Shown here in pieces: positions 23,568 to 33,460 of a stretch of 64,000 nt of DNA. The translations under genes were made by a program, and so were the position numbers. The stretch's first letter is position 1, and each line of letters opens with the position of its first letter. The DNA is from Temnothorax longispinosus. Its lineage: Eukaryota > Arthropoda > Insecta > Hymenoptera > Formicidae. Below the pieces are notes generated by a model that did not search any database, had not been told where the DNA came from, and worked only from the letters and a program-made list of their open reading frames with translations. Where the stretch lies: the NCBI RefSeq assembly GCF_030848805.1, contig NW_027270308.1:1-64000 (forward strand). Reading direction: 5' to 3'.

Positions 23568-23641
23568 TACCTCAGCCAGGGTTCGAACCTGGAACCTCCC
23601 TCATTCCGTGTAGGGCGTCGTACCAATTCGACTACCGAGGC
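23568..23641 (-). tRNA. tRNA-like gene, array copy 1
   Basis: 74 nt. Acceptor arms GCCTCGG and CTGAGGT pair with two G-T wobbles. The D stem is GTCG/CGAC. The T arm is CCAGG-TTCGAAC-CCTGG. Pol III A box (TAGTCGAATTGG) and B box (GGTTCGAACCC) are good. The anticodon arm is not canonical: CCCT/AGGG closes a 10-base loop without the usual U33 context, so no anticodon is assigned. Likely a tRNA-derived or pseudo-tRNA sequence. Confidence 0.6.
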
Positions 23642-23979
23642 ATGTGGTAATATTTATCGCAATAGCCGGTTAATAATAGTTTGAAACGTCTTTCTCAGGC
23701 GACGTGAATAATAATAAGAGAAATAGGATCGTAAAGATATACAATCAATTAGAAAAGCCATGCGATCCAAGCTTAGGTCTTTGACAGCCTTATATTAGTT
23801 ACTGTATACATATATGTCTATATATATACATATAGTTTTTTCCAACATACTGCGCGCCGATTATTTGTCGGACTTAAAACACAGTAATTGTTAGAATTAA
23901 AAACCCTTCCCTCCCCGGAATTAAATCGACTCGATTTAAATATCTAATAACTGTAAAGAAAATTTATTGCGAAAAATAT

Positions 23980-24053
23980 TACCTCAGCCAGGGTTCGAAC
24001 CTGGAACCTCCCTCATTCCGTGTAGGGCGTCGTACCAATTCGACTACCGAGGC
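23980..24053 (-). tRNA. tRNA-like gene, array copy 2
   Basis: Exact repeat of the copy at 23568, displaced by one 412-bp unit. Same intact acceptor, D and T arms and same unusual anticodon arm. Confidence 0.6.
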
Positions 24054-24391
24054 ATGTGGTAATATTTATCGCAATAGCCGGTTAATAATAGTTTGAAACG
24101 TCTTTCTCAGGCGACGTGAATAATAATAAGAGAAATAGGATCGTAAAGATATACAATCAATTAGAAAAGCCATGCGATCCAAGCTTAGGTCTTTGACAGC
24201 CTTATATTAGTTACTGTATACATATATGTCTATATATATACATATAGTTTTTTCCAACATACTGCGCGCCGATTATTTGTCGGACTTAAAACACAGTAAT
24301 TGTTAGAATTAAAAACCCTTCCCTCCCCGGAATTAAATCGACTCGATTTAAATATCTAATAACTGTAAAGAAAATTTATTGCGAAAAATAT

Positions 24392-24465
24392 TACCTCAGC
24401 CAGGGTTCGAACCTGGAACCTCCCTCATTCCGTGTAGGGCGTCGTACCAATTCGACTACCGAGGC
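24392..24465 (-). tRNA. tRNA-like gene, array copy 3
   Basis: Third exact repeat at 412-bp spacing, minus strand. Confidence 0.6.
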
Positions 24466-24803
24466 ATGTGGTAATATTTATCGCAATAGCCGGTTAATAA
24501 TAGTTTGAAACGTCTTTCTCAGGCGACGTGAATAATAATAAGAGAAATAGGATCGTAAAGATATACAATCAATTAGAAAAGCCATGCGATCCAAGCTTAG
24601 GTCTTTGACAGCCTTATATTAGTTACTGTATACATATATGTCTATATATATACATATAGTTTTTTCCAACATACTGCGCGCCGATTATTTGTCGGACTTA
24701 AAACACAGTAATTGTTAGAATTAAAAACCCTTCCCTCCCCGGAATTAAATCGACTCGATTTAAATATCTAATAACTGTAAAGAAAATTTATTGCGAAAAA
24801 TAT

Positions 24804-24877
24804 TACCTCAGCCAGGGTTCGAACCTGGAACCTCCCTCATTCCGTGTAGGGCGTCGTACCAATTCGACTACCGAGGC
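24804..24877 (-). tRNA. tRNA-like gene, array copy 4
   Basis: Fourth exact repeat at 412-bp spacing. It is the last copy before the array changes orientation near 25070. Confidence 0.6.
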
Positions 24878-25363
24878 ATGTGGTAATATTTATCGCAATA
24901 GCCGGTTAATAATAGTTTGAAACGTCTTTCTCAGGCGACGTGAATAATAATAAGAGAAATAGGATCGTAAAGATATACAATCAATTAGAAAAGCCATGCG
25001 ATCCAAGCTTAGGTCTTTGACAGCCTTATATTAGTTACTGTATACATATATTCTATATTTTACATATAGTTTAATCGAGTCGATTAATTCGGGAGGAGGG
25101 TTTTTAATTCTAACAATTACTGTGTTTTAAGTCCGACAAATAATCGGCGCGCAGTATGTTGGAAAAAAACTATATGTATATATATAGACATATATGTATA
25201 CAGTAACTAATATAAGGCTGTCAAAGACCTAAGCTTGGATCGCATGGCTTTTCTAATTGATTGTATATCTTTACGATCCTATTTCTCTTATTATTATTCA
25301 CGTCGCCTGAGAAAGACGTTTCAAACTATTATTAACCGGCTATTGCGATAAATATTACCACAT

Positions 25364-25437
25364 GCCTCGGTAGTCGAATTGGTACGACGCCCTACACGGA
25401 ATGAGGGAGGTTCCAGGTTCGAACCCTGGCTGAGGTA
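25364..25437 (+). tRNA. tRNA-like gene, array copy 5 (inverted half)
   Basis: First tRNA-like copy in the inverted half, identical in sequence to the minus-strand copies and now on the plus strand. Confidence 0.6.
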
Positions 25438-25775
25438 ATATTTTTCGCAATAAATTTTCTTTACAGTTATTAGATATTTAAATCGAGTCGATTTAATTCC
25501 GGGGAGGGAAGGGTTTTTAATTCTAACAATTACTGTGTTTTAAGTCCGACAAATAATCGGCGCGCAGTATGTTGGAAAAAACTATATGTATATATATAGA
25601 CATATATGTATACAGTAACTAATATAAGGCTGTCAAAGACCTAAGCTTGGATCGCATGGCTTTTCTAATTGATTGTATATCTTTACGATCCTATTTCTCT
25701 TATTATTATTCACGTCGCCTGAGAAAGACGTTTCAAACTATTATTAACCGGCTATTGCGATAAATATTACCACAT

Positions 25776-25849
25776 GCCTCGGTAGTCGAATTGGTACGAC
25801 GCCCTACACGGAATGAGGGAGGTTCCAGGTTCGAACCCTGGCTGAGGTA
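25776..25849 (+). tRNA. tRNA-like gene, array copy 6 (inverted half)
   Basis: Identical 74-nt copy, 412 bp after copy 5. Flanking unit sequence has small changes (ATTTAGATAATT in place of ATTAGATATTT). Confidence 0.6.
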
Positions 25850-26186
25850 ATATTTTCGCAATAAATTTTCTTTACAGTATTTAGATAATTAAATCGAGTC
25901 GATTTAATTCCGGGGAGGGAAGGGTTTTTAATTCTAACAATTACTGTGTTTTAAGTCCGACAAATAATCGGCGCGCAGTATGTTGGAAAAAACTATATGT
26001 ATATATATAGACATATATGTATACAGTAACTAATATAAGGCTGTCAAAGACCTAAGCTTGGATCGCATGGCTTTTCTAATTGATTGTATATCTTTACGAT
26101 CCTATTTCTCTTATTATTATTCACGTCGCCTGAGAAAGACGTTTCAAACTATTATTAACCGGCTATTGCGATAAATATTACCACAT

Positions 26187-26260
26187 GCCTCGGTAGTCGA
26201 ATTGGTACGACGCCCTACACGGAATGAGGGAGGTTCCAGGTTCGAACCCTGGCTGAGGTA
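26187..26260 (+). tRNA. tRNA-like gene, array copy 7 (inverted half)
   Basis: Last copy, 411 bp after copy 6. The unit around it is slightly diverged (TCTGGAAGGGAAGGG). Confidence 0.6.
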
Positions 26261-26527
26261 ATATTTTTCGCAATAAATTTTCTTTACAGTATTTAGATAA
26301 TTAAATCGAGTCGATTTAATTCTGGAAGGGAAGGGTTTTTTAATTCTAACAATTACTGTGTTTTAAGTCCGACAAATAATCGGCGCGCAGTATGTTGGAA
26401 AAAACTATATGTATATATATAGACATATATGTATACAGTAACTAATATAAGGCTGTCAAAGACCTAAGCTTGGATCGCATGGCTTTTCTAATTGATTGTA
26501 TATCTTTACGATCCTATTTCTCTTATT

Positions 26528-26677
26528 AAAGTTATTTGCTATAACTGCGGCGAATGGGGGCACGCATCGCGCTATTGCACAGCCAAACGGCAGGATGTCT
26601 GTCACATTTGCCGCGAGAAAGGACATGTAAATCCCGAATGCCCTACATTGTCGGGAAACGCGGAAAGCCCTCAGTAA
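26528..26677 (+). pseudogene. gag: Gypsy gag, 3' part with zinc knuckles
   Basis: Codes two CCHC knuckles (CYNCGEWGHASRYC and CHICREKGHVNPEC) and ends with TGA... at the stop codon TAA-type position 26675-26677 (TCA-GTAA region, frame stop read after SPQ). Insert plus one target duplication is 3,207 bases, a multiple of three, and this frame has the same phase as 21161-23328, so the two halves were one gag gene before the array landed. The knuckles bind the genomic RNA during packaging. Pol overlaps this part in the -1 frame. Confidence 0.85.
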
Positions 26678-26696
26678 CCGCACCTCTGGTTACTGC
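26653..26696 (+). promoter_or_regulatory. Gag-pol -1 ribosomal frameshift signal
   Basis: GGGAAAC at 26653-26659 lies in gag frame as G GGA AAC, the canonical X XXY YYZ slippery heptamer, about 16 bases before the gag stop. Pol is in the -1 frame and open across this point. Twelve bases further on, CAGTAACC (26672-26679) can pair with GGTTACTG (about 26688-26695) around an 8-base loop, giving a perfect 8-bp stem. The loop has CCTC, which could pair with a downstream GAGG to form a pseudoknot; that part is speculative. Confidence 0.75.
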
Positions 26697-29600
26697 GACA
26701 AGGGGCACGGATGAGGAAAGGAAAGGTCTCGATGCATCAACGAATGAAGGGAAAACTGAGACTGAGCTACAAATAAGTCAAACAAAAGTTCTAGATAAAA
26801 CATTAAATACAATAACAACTGACTCTTTATGTCATGTCAAAGACAATTTATCGACCAATGACTGCGAGATATTTCCCCTAATAGACGTTGACGATGATAC
26901 GGAGGAGGAGATAGAGTTAGAAGACGAAACCGAAATAAAGTCAATCCCTTCCGACGAGAACCTTGACAAAACAAAATTGTCAATGTTTTCGTGCGGAAAT
27001 TCGAATAATAACGAAAAAAATATTTCCAAGGAAACCACTGAGGCTGAACTACTAAAAGATTGGAGACCAAAAAGTCTGTCACCCCACCTAGTCCACCGAT
27101 TAACTCAACGACGAATTTTTTGTGAAAGTAATGGTACGAGAGAGCCGGTTGAGGTCGTTAAAATCCCCGTAGAAATTTCTATATTCGGCGAGGCTATAAA
27201 GGGAATTATAGATAGTGGCAGCGAGAGGTCATTTATTAGTAAAAGCGCATACGAACGCGTTAAATCTCTCCGAGTCAACAATACGGTACCAGACTCGACT
27301 TCGACAGTAAAAGTTTGCCTGGGAGATGGCTCGCTTGTTGAGACCGAAGGAGGGGCGTGTTTTGTAATAGACATAGGCGACGTTTATGGACCGCAATGGT
27401 TCAGTGTCCTCCCGGGACTATCAAGCGATGTAATTTTAGGCATGGATTTTTGGTTAGCATTTAAAGTTATGTTAGACCCGAATAAGAGAACATGGACACT
27501 CTCAGGTAGCGAATACTCTTACCCCCTATCACGCCGCTCCGTCTCTCCAACAGCATTAAACACCCTTTCAGTCGATCAGGCACAGAAATTGAAGTCTTTC
27601 TTAGATAACGAATTCGCTAAATTTGATACCGAATCTGCGGGTGTGACAGACTTAATTAAGCATGTAATTGAACTGGACGATCCTGTGCCTCATCGACAAC
27701 GGCCCTACCGACGTAGTGAAGCGGTACGTACTTTTATTAATGAAGAAGTAGATCGTTTATTAAACAAGGGCTACGTAACTTGGAGTAATAGTAGTTGGGC
27801 GAGCTCACCGGTTATAGCACCAAAGGCTAATGGCGGGCTAAGGTTTTGTATTGATTACCGCGCAGTAAATCGGAAGACGAAAAAACCGGCCTATCCTCTC
27901 CCACAAATGGGGTCGATTTTATCTCAATTACATCGCGCCAGGATAATTTCGACCTTAGACATGAGCGAGGCATTTCACCAGATCCCCATGGACGAGGAGA
28001 GTCGAAAGTATACAGCGTTTGTCGTGGAAGGCAAGGGTCTTTTAGAGTGGCTTAGAATGCCTTATGGCTTAACAGGCGCCCCATCAACGTTCCAGCGCTT
28101 AATGGACCTACTAAAAAGACGTATTAGGGAAATTATAATAGAACGTAAATTACCGAATAGGTGGATCGAACAGATTTTCGCGTATCTTGATGATTGGATT
28201 GTGGTAAGCGAGGATCTTGACGAACATCTTGCCATACTCTCGATACTGTTTGAAGTCTTAAGAGAAGCTAAATTAATTATTAACCGTGAGAAGAGCAGTT
28301 TTGCTTGCAGGGAAGTTAAATTTTTAGGTTACATTATCGACGAGTTTGGAATGCGACCTAACCCCGAAAAGTTACAGCCAATCCTCGATTACCCAGTGCC
28401 AAAAGACCGTACACAACTACGTCAATTTAACGGTTTAGTCAATTGGTATCACAGACATTTAAAGAATATCGCCCGAATACAGGGACCATTAAATAAATTA
28501 ACAAGCCCTAAAGTTCCTTGGCGCTGGACCGAAATTGAACAAAATGCTTTCACTGAAGTAAAACGTTCGTTGGCTGCTGCCCCTAGATTACATGTTCCTA
28601 TACCAAATCAACCATTTATTCTATACACTGACGCTAGTGATTTCGGATTAGGAGCAATATTAGTACAGAAAGATCCTGACTCCGATAGAGAATTGTTGAT
28701 TGAGGTACTGAGTCGACCACTGAGGGGTGCGGAGTTCCATTATACGACGACAGAAAAGGAGTGCCTAGCCGTCGTATGGGCCGTCGGAAAACTCCGATGC
28801 TACCTTGAAGGCATGCCGTTTAAGGTTGTGACGGACCATCAAGCCCTACAGTGGCTTTATGGACTGAAAAACCCGTTAGGACGACTCGCTCGTTGGGCTA
28901 TTTATTTGCTCCAACACAACATGACAGTAGAACATAAACGCGGCACAACTAACGAAGCGCCTGACGCTCTCTCTCGTATGTTTGATATCGATGTCGATTC
29001 AATCGGGTGGGAAACGATCGTCGAAGAAGCGATTAAGAATCAAGTTCAATTAAACTCAATCTGTGACCAAAATTGGTATGAAGCAAAACGTAATCTCGTA
29101 AGCGAACAACCGGATAGGTTCCCTGAGTGGAAGATAGAAAATGGCGAACTCATGTACTACCGACCTGATTATGCTAAAGCGATAATTGACGACGAAAATC
29201 CGTGGAAAAGGGTGGTAAAACCGAACGAGATTTTGGCAATAATCCGAGAGAACCATGAATCACCACAAGCGGGACATTTAGGTCGCGATAAAACACTAGA
29301 CCGTATCCGACAAAACTATTATTGGCCGGGAATGTCGCAGGACGTTAAATCCTATTTCGAAGACTGTGAAATTTGCATCAAAGTTAAAGATAATCAGCAT
29401 CCGTTAAAAGGTCCTTTAGTGACACGTCCACTACAGTTTCCCTGGGCCCAATTAGCAATAGATACAGCCGACATGTCAGTGCGTTCAAAAAGGGGTAATC
29501 TACATATTGTGGTTGTCCAGGATCTCTATACAAAATATATCGAGTTATTTCCGGTTCGAAATAAGAAAGGCGAAACAGTCGCGAAAGTATTAGACGCTGT

Positions 29601-30318
29601 CTTCGACAGGTGGGGGACACCTAGATCGATAATTTCAGATAACGGGCTAGAATATATAAATAAAAACGTAAAATCTTTGTTAACCGCGAGAGGCGTAAAA
29701 CACCTTACGACACCGTTAGCACATCCTCAAGCCAACCCTGTCGAACGTGTAAATAGAACTATAAAGCCTATGATTGCTGCATTCCTGAAGGATAAACAAA
29801 ATGAATGGGATAAACACCTGTCGAAGTTTCAACTGGCATATAACACTGTCCCCCATGCGGGAAGTCGAATCTCCCCTTTCTACCTAAACCACGGTCGTGA
29901 AGCGGTGACTAGGCACGTAATGAATAAAACAGATGACTCAGTACAGCCTTCTATAGGGGATACAGTAGATGATGTAGGTAATTGGGTCAGACGAATAGAT
30001 AAAATTGATGAACTAAGGCATGCTATTGAAATAAATCTAAAAAACTATACGGAAAAGCGACTAGCCAAGCTCAATTCTGATAAGGTTAAACAAATAACCC
30101 TGGAGGTAGGAATGGAGGTGTACTACCCTAACAAGAAATTAAGTAACAAGGCCGAATGCTATAATGCCAAATTAGCTCATCGTTATGTCGGACCGGCTAC
30201 GATCAAACGCGTCCTAGGTCCAATGACAGTCGAACTGGCAGATAAGAACGACAAATTTATAGGAAAGTATTACGTTACCGATCTTAAGGTACCGCGACGC
30301 AGCTTGCGAATTAAATAA
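26659..30318 (+). CDS. pol: Gypsy Pol polyprotein (PR-RT-RH-IN)
   Basis: Open frame 26554-30318 (1,254 codons); expressed from about 26659 by -1 frameshifting. Aspartic protease: IIDSGSERSFIS near residue 220. Reverse transcriptase: GLRFCIDYRAVNRKT, STLDMSEAFHQIPM and FAYLDDWIVVSE (catalytic YLDD). RNase H: LYTDASDFGLGAIL, TEKECLAVVWA and VTDHQALQWL. Integrase: zinc finger from NHESPQAGHLG to CEICIK, then catalytic D in LAIDTADM, D in ISDNGLEY and E in NPVERVNRT, then a GPY/F-like tail (HRYVGPATIKRVLGP). No stop or frameshift, so enzymes look intact. No chromodomain and no envelope. Because gag is interrupted, this copy probably cannot make particles by itself. Confidence 0.95.
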   Translation, partial: RGKPSVTAPLVTATRGTDEERKGLDASTNEGKTETELQISQTKVLDKTLNTITTDSLCHVKDNLSTNDCEIFPLIDVDDDTEEEIELEDETEIKSIPSDENLDKTKLSMFSCGNSNNNEKNISKETTEAELLKDWRPKSLSPHLVHRLTQRRIFCESNGTREPVEVVKIPVEISIFGEAIKGIIDSGSERSFISKSAYERVKSLRVNNTVPDSTSTVKVCLGDGSLVETEGGACFVIDIGDVYGPQWFSVLPGLSSDVILGMDFWLAFKVMLDPNKRTWTLSGSEYSYPLSRRSVSPTALNTLSVDQAQKLKSFLDNEFAKFDTESAGVTDLIKHVIELDDPVPHRQRPYRRSEAVRTFINEEVDRLLNKGYVTWSNSSWASSPVIAPKANGGLRFCIDYRAVNRKTKKPAYPLPQMGSILSQLHRARIISTLDMSEAFHQIPMDEESRKYTAFVVEGKGLLEWLRMPYGLTGAPSTFQRLMDLLKRRIREIIIERKLPNRWIEQIFAYLDDWIVVSEDLDEHLAILSILFEVLREAKLIINREKSSFACREVKFLGYIIDEFGMRPNPEKLQPILDYPVPKDRTQLRQFNGLVNWYHRHLKNIARIQGPLNKLTSPKVPWRWTEIEQNAFTEVKRSLAAAPRLHVPIPNQPFILYTDASDFGLGAILVQKDPDSDRELLIEVLSRPLRGAEFHYTTTEKECLAVVWAVGKLRCYLEGMPFKVVTDHQALQWLYGLKNPLGRLARWAIYLLQHNMTVEHKRGTTNEAPDALSRMFDIDVDSIGWETIVEEAIKNQVQLNSICDQNWYEAKRNLVSEQPDRFPEWKIENGELMYYRPDYAKAIIDDENPWKRVVKPNEILAIIRENHESPQAGHLGRDKTLDRIRQNYYWPGMSQDVKSYFEDCEICIKVKDNQHPLKGPLVTRPLQFPWAQLAIDTADMSVRSKRGNLHIVVVQDLYTKYIELFPVRNKKGETVAKVLDAVFDRWGTPRSIISDNGLEYINKNVKSLLTARGVKHLTTPLAHPQANPVERVNRTIKPMIAAFLKDKQNEWDKHLSKFQLAYNTVPHAGSRISPFYLNHGREAVTRHVMNKTDDSVQPSIGDTVDDVGNWVRRIDKIDELRHAIEINLKNYTEKRLAKLNSDKVKQITLEVGMEVYYPNKKLSNKAECYNAKLAHRYVGPATIKRVLGPMTVELADKNDKFIGKYYVTDLKVPRRSLRIK

Positions 30319-30744
30319 ATTAAATAAGTTCGACGTCGCTGACTGAAATGTCTTGATCGTACCATCATTTTCGTGTTGGATTTCACCCTTCGTTTGTCTT
30401 TCTTAAAGTAGACGTAACGGTTCCTTTTTTGTTTTTGTGATATTTCCCTTTTATGTTCAAAATTTTGTCAGTAAACACATATTATTGTGACTCGTGTTGT
30501 TTTCCATATCTTTATATATACGTCACCTCAACCTGGCCCTAAAATACGATAACAACTAATGTGTTGAATTGAGAATTTAAAATTGCAATGCTTTCAAGTA
30601 AATGTCTCAGCCAGGACTACGGGTTTCGCGGTCGTAAAATCATTTTCGAAATTAGAGCAATTAAGGTGGCTCTAAATTAGTTCTTTTCCTCGACAAGTTC
30701 CGGAAAATTACTCGCTTACGACGTTGAGGCTTGAGAGGGGAGAA
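30319..30744 (+). other. Gypsy 3' non-coding region with polypurine tract
   Basis: No ORF. It ends in GAGAGGGGAGAA directly before the 3' LTR, a good polypurine tract for plus-strand priming. Confidence 0.8.
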
Positions 30745-31692
30745 TGTAACAGTATAATTAGGTTCCCCTCAACATCGACGCGATCCGACTCATCGGGAGT
30801 TCTTTGGCGTATATATAATAATATTGTTATTTTGTATAATTGTATGTTTAGAATGTTTAAGTTTAGAATTACTCAGGCGAGCAGGGAACGTATTATTTCG
30901 AAAAGCCGAAGGTAGACGAGATATGGTATAAGAAAACTATCGGTGGGAAGGACGACCCGTGCCAGCAATTAGTAAGAGGAGAAGACAGCGATACCTGAGT
31001 AACCTAGATAAGGCAGACAAGGATGCCAAACCCGCTGTCGCCGGAGAAAGCCGGGAAATTGACGGGACTGCCCGAATATCATTAGGCCCACCGGCGAAAT
31101 TAACGAGACGCGCACGCGCCAGCTATCAACGCGGCCTGTGCTGGGCCTTCGCCGGAGTACCGGATTGCCGGAGAGCTCACTCTCCGGAAAGTCGTGTTGT
31201 TGTAACGTTATTGTGATTCCGGGAGTCGTTCCCCCGAATAGTCGGACCGCCGTTCCTTACCAAAATTGAATTGAGCGATGTCAGAAACATCGATATTATA
31301 TTCTCGTTGCTGAAATGTATATAATTGTAAATAAGAATTTGTCGAGAAGTCTGCCGGCAACTGTGAGTATTATAATGAATCTGTATTCTCCTGCCTGAGT
31401 CATAATTAGAGTGAATTATATAAAATAAGTACGTGATTTAATTACACGCGAGCGTGAAATAATTTAGTTGTATATCTAAGGGTCTCTCCGACCATCCACC
31501 CCTGAGTATTATATACTTCTTTGTCAATTTTGTAAAAATTGGCTGGCGCCCTGTGAATATTTTCTTCTGTAACTCAGAGCCCCGACGGCTACGGACCCGG
31601 TTGCGTCGGGTGAAGGCTGTTATATGTAGAGTCAATAAATTTAAAAAAATAAATAATCGTTAATAGTTAATAAATCAAAACGGCCTGTCTCA
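30745..31692 (+). repeat. 3' LTR of the gypsy element
   Basis: 948 bp, TGTAACAG to TGTCTCA, about 99.7% identical by eye to the 5' LTR. The flank after it begins ATGT, matching the base quartet before the 5' LTR. Confidence 0.95.
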
Positions 31693-31696
31693 ATGT

Positions 31697-32088
31697 ATTA
31701 CTAAGCTTCCACTAATGAACATAACAAATCTTTATTTATTGTAATCGTCACAACGTTTCGACTGTTGGTTTTGGTCAATTATAATTGTCACGATGTTTTC
31801 GATTATTGGTTTTAGCCCTTTTCAATCTATTTAACTTTTAATGTTAACAAACAACCTTTCTTTTAAATCACAATAAAGAAAAGGGCGATGTTCATTTTTT
31901 CAGTTACATATGATAATTACTGTCTCATTAAACAAGGTTCGAGAGTGATTGAAGACTTTTCGACTCTACTTTTTATTATAAATGTTAATATTGGGCGCGG
32001 TTTACCGATATGCATTGCAATGCCACTTTTTTTTAAGTAAACATGTAATCGTAATTTTAATATGTAGTTTCTTATATTTCTGTTGCAG
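31697..32088 (+). other. Remainder of the THAP-gene intron
   Basis: Intron sequence between the gypsy insertion and exon 2, ending in a pyrimidine-rich acceptor TTTCTGTTGCAG. No other feature seen. Confidence 0.65.
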
Positions 32089-32192
32089 GAAATACTAAAT
32101 TGGAGAAATTTTCTTCCGCTACCCTTCGATCGGCATCATTGTGCGAGGATCATTTACGGCTACGTGTTTCACAAACGCCACAAAAGAACGAT
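32089..32192 (+). pseudogene. P-element-like THAP transposase, exon 2 (left piece)
   Basis: Starts at the acceptor and completes the THAP zinc finger: NTKLEKFSSATLRSASLCEDH contains the C and H of the C2CH set. After CEDH one T is missing from a TTT run (near 32150), which shifts the frame; sequence in the shifted frame still reads as a THAP end. The exon is cut at 32192 by the 23.5-kb element. It resumes at 55729, after the duplicated AAGAACGAT. Confidence 0.75.
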
Positions 32193-33432
32193 ACCCACAA
32201 GCTCCCAGCCAGCGACCTCTACAGTAATGAAACTTACGATACATGAAAAAAAATCTGCTTAATTTGCTCCTTCATAATATGCATGTTTCATAATTTGCTC
32301 CATTTTACTTTTTTTATAAATAAATGATAAAGTTAGTAACAATGTAAACGTTAATATAAGCGAAAATCATTAGAATTTGTAGATTCGCAAGGTACAGAAA
32401 AATTGCTCCCTTTTCGTTTGAATTTGCTCCACCTTTACAAACTAATTATCTACAGTATTTATTAAGAAAAACGTAAATAATGGCTTTATGCAGTTCGGAG
32501 GTTATCAAGAAATTGTGCGCATGCGCAGTACTTAGCGCCTGCGCAACAGAAATCGAGCGCGCCATTTTTTAAATTATTCATTTTTCTTTAATTTGCTTTA
32601 TACAGTTTGCGAGATATCAATTATTAGAATTTGTACATTCTCAAGGCACAGACAAATTGCTCCATTCTTGTTTCAATTTGCTCCACCTTTAAAAACTAAT
32701 TATCTACAGTATTTATTAAGAAAAAAATAAAAATTATCGTTTTATGCATTTTGCAGGATATCAATCATTGGAATTTGTACATTCTCAAGGCACAGACAAA
32801 TTGCTCCGTTCTTGTTTCAATTTGCTCCACCTTTAAAAACTAATTATCTACAGTATTTATTAAGAAAAACGTAAATAATTGCTTTATGCAGTTTGGAGGT
32901 TATCAAGCAATTGTGCGCATGCGCAAAAGTATTTAGCGACTGCGCAACAGAAATCGAGAGCGCCATTTTTAAAATTGTCATTTTTCTTTAATTTGCTTTA
33001 TGCATTTTGCGGGATATCAATTATTAGAATTTGTACATTCTCAGTGCACAGACAAATTGCTCCATTTTTGTTTCAATTTGCTCCACCTTTAAAAACTAAT
33101 TATCTACAGTATTTATTAAGAAAAAAATAAAAATTATCGTTTTATGCATTTTGCGGGATATCAATCATTGGAATTTGTACATTTTCAAGGCACAGACAAT
33201 TTGCTCCATTCTTGTTTCAATTTGCTCCACCTTTAAAAACTAATTATCTACAGTATTTATTAAGGAAAACATAAATAATTCCATTATGCATATTGCGGGA
33301 TATTAAGAAATTGTGCGCATGCGCAAAGGTATTGGCTGCGTTCAGCAGAAGTCAGCGCTTAGTAAGCGCTTTGGGTTGATTGGATTAAATTTGTAGATCC
33401 AGAAGAATAGTCTTATCTCAATTAAGATGTAA
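32193..33432 (+). repeat. Left inverted arm of the 23.5-kb element
   Basis: The inverted partner is 54185-55719. Tandem subrepeats: GCTTTATGCAGTT(C/T)GGAGGTT at about 32482 and 32880, GTGCGCATGCGCA at about 32515, 32914 and 33313, and TTTGCTCCACCTTTA many times. The arm continues past a MITE/BEL insertion to about 39550. Short open frames here are chance. Confidence 0.85.
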
Positions 33433-33460
33433 AAAGGTTTGTTCGCGTCGCATGCCCCAC

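Larger units (their letters stand above)
23329..26527. mobile_element. 3.2-kb palindromic array of 412-bp tRNA-bearing units inserted in gag
   Basis: Four full head-to-tail units start at 23329, 23741, 24153 and 24565, with a partial one from 24977 to about 25070. The array then inverts and runs back as three full units and partial ones to 26527, so the whole forms a giant inverted repeat. It is flanked by AAAGTTAT on both sides (23321-23328 and 26528-26535), an 8-bp target duplication. The right end is TTTCTCTTATT. The matching 28 or so bases are missing on the left, where gag sequence meets the unit at a similar AAAG(T/A)TAT word. Each full unit carries one tRNA-like gene. There is no protein gene. 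Confidence 0.9.
19685..31692 (+). mobile_element. Full-length young Ty3/gypsy retrotransposon
   Basis: 12,008 bp with two 948-bp LTRs, flanked by the 4-bp target duplication ATGT (19681-19684 and 31693-31696). I count about three differences between the LTRs (near 19808/30868, 20445/31485 and 20596/31656), so the insertion is recent. Order: 5' LTR, primer-binding site, leader, gag, pol, polypurine tract, 3' LTR. No envelope ORF follows pol. Gag is interrupted by a 3.2-kb array inserted later. The element sits in the intron of the P-like THAP gene. Confidence 0.95.

Noticed and set aside
23329..26527. CRISPR-like array
   Set aside because: Regular 412-bp spacing, but repeat units are identical throughout, with no short repeat/variable spacer pattern, and the setting is eukaryotic. 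It is a tandem/inverted array of a mobile unit.
19685..31692. Endogenous errantivirus with an envelope gene
   Set aside because: Only about 430 non-coding bases lie between the pol stop and the 3' LTR. No env-like ORF, signal peptide or membrane segment is present.
32879..33130. Small ORF duplicated at 54922-55173
   Set aside because: Identical in both arms because the arms are inverted repeats; it spans subterminal repeats and is AT-rich non-coding sequence.
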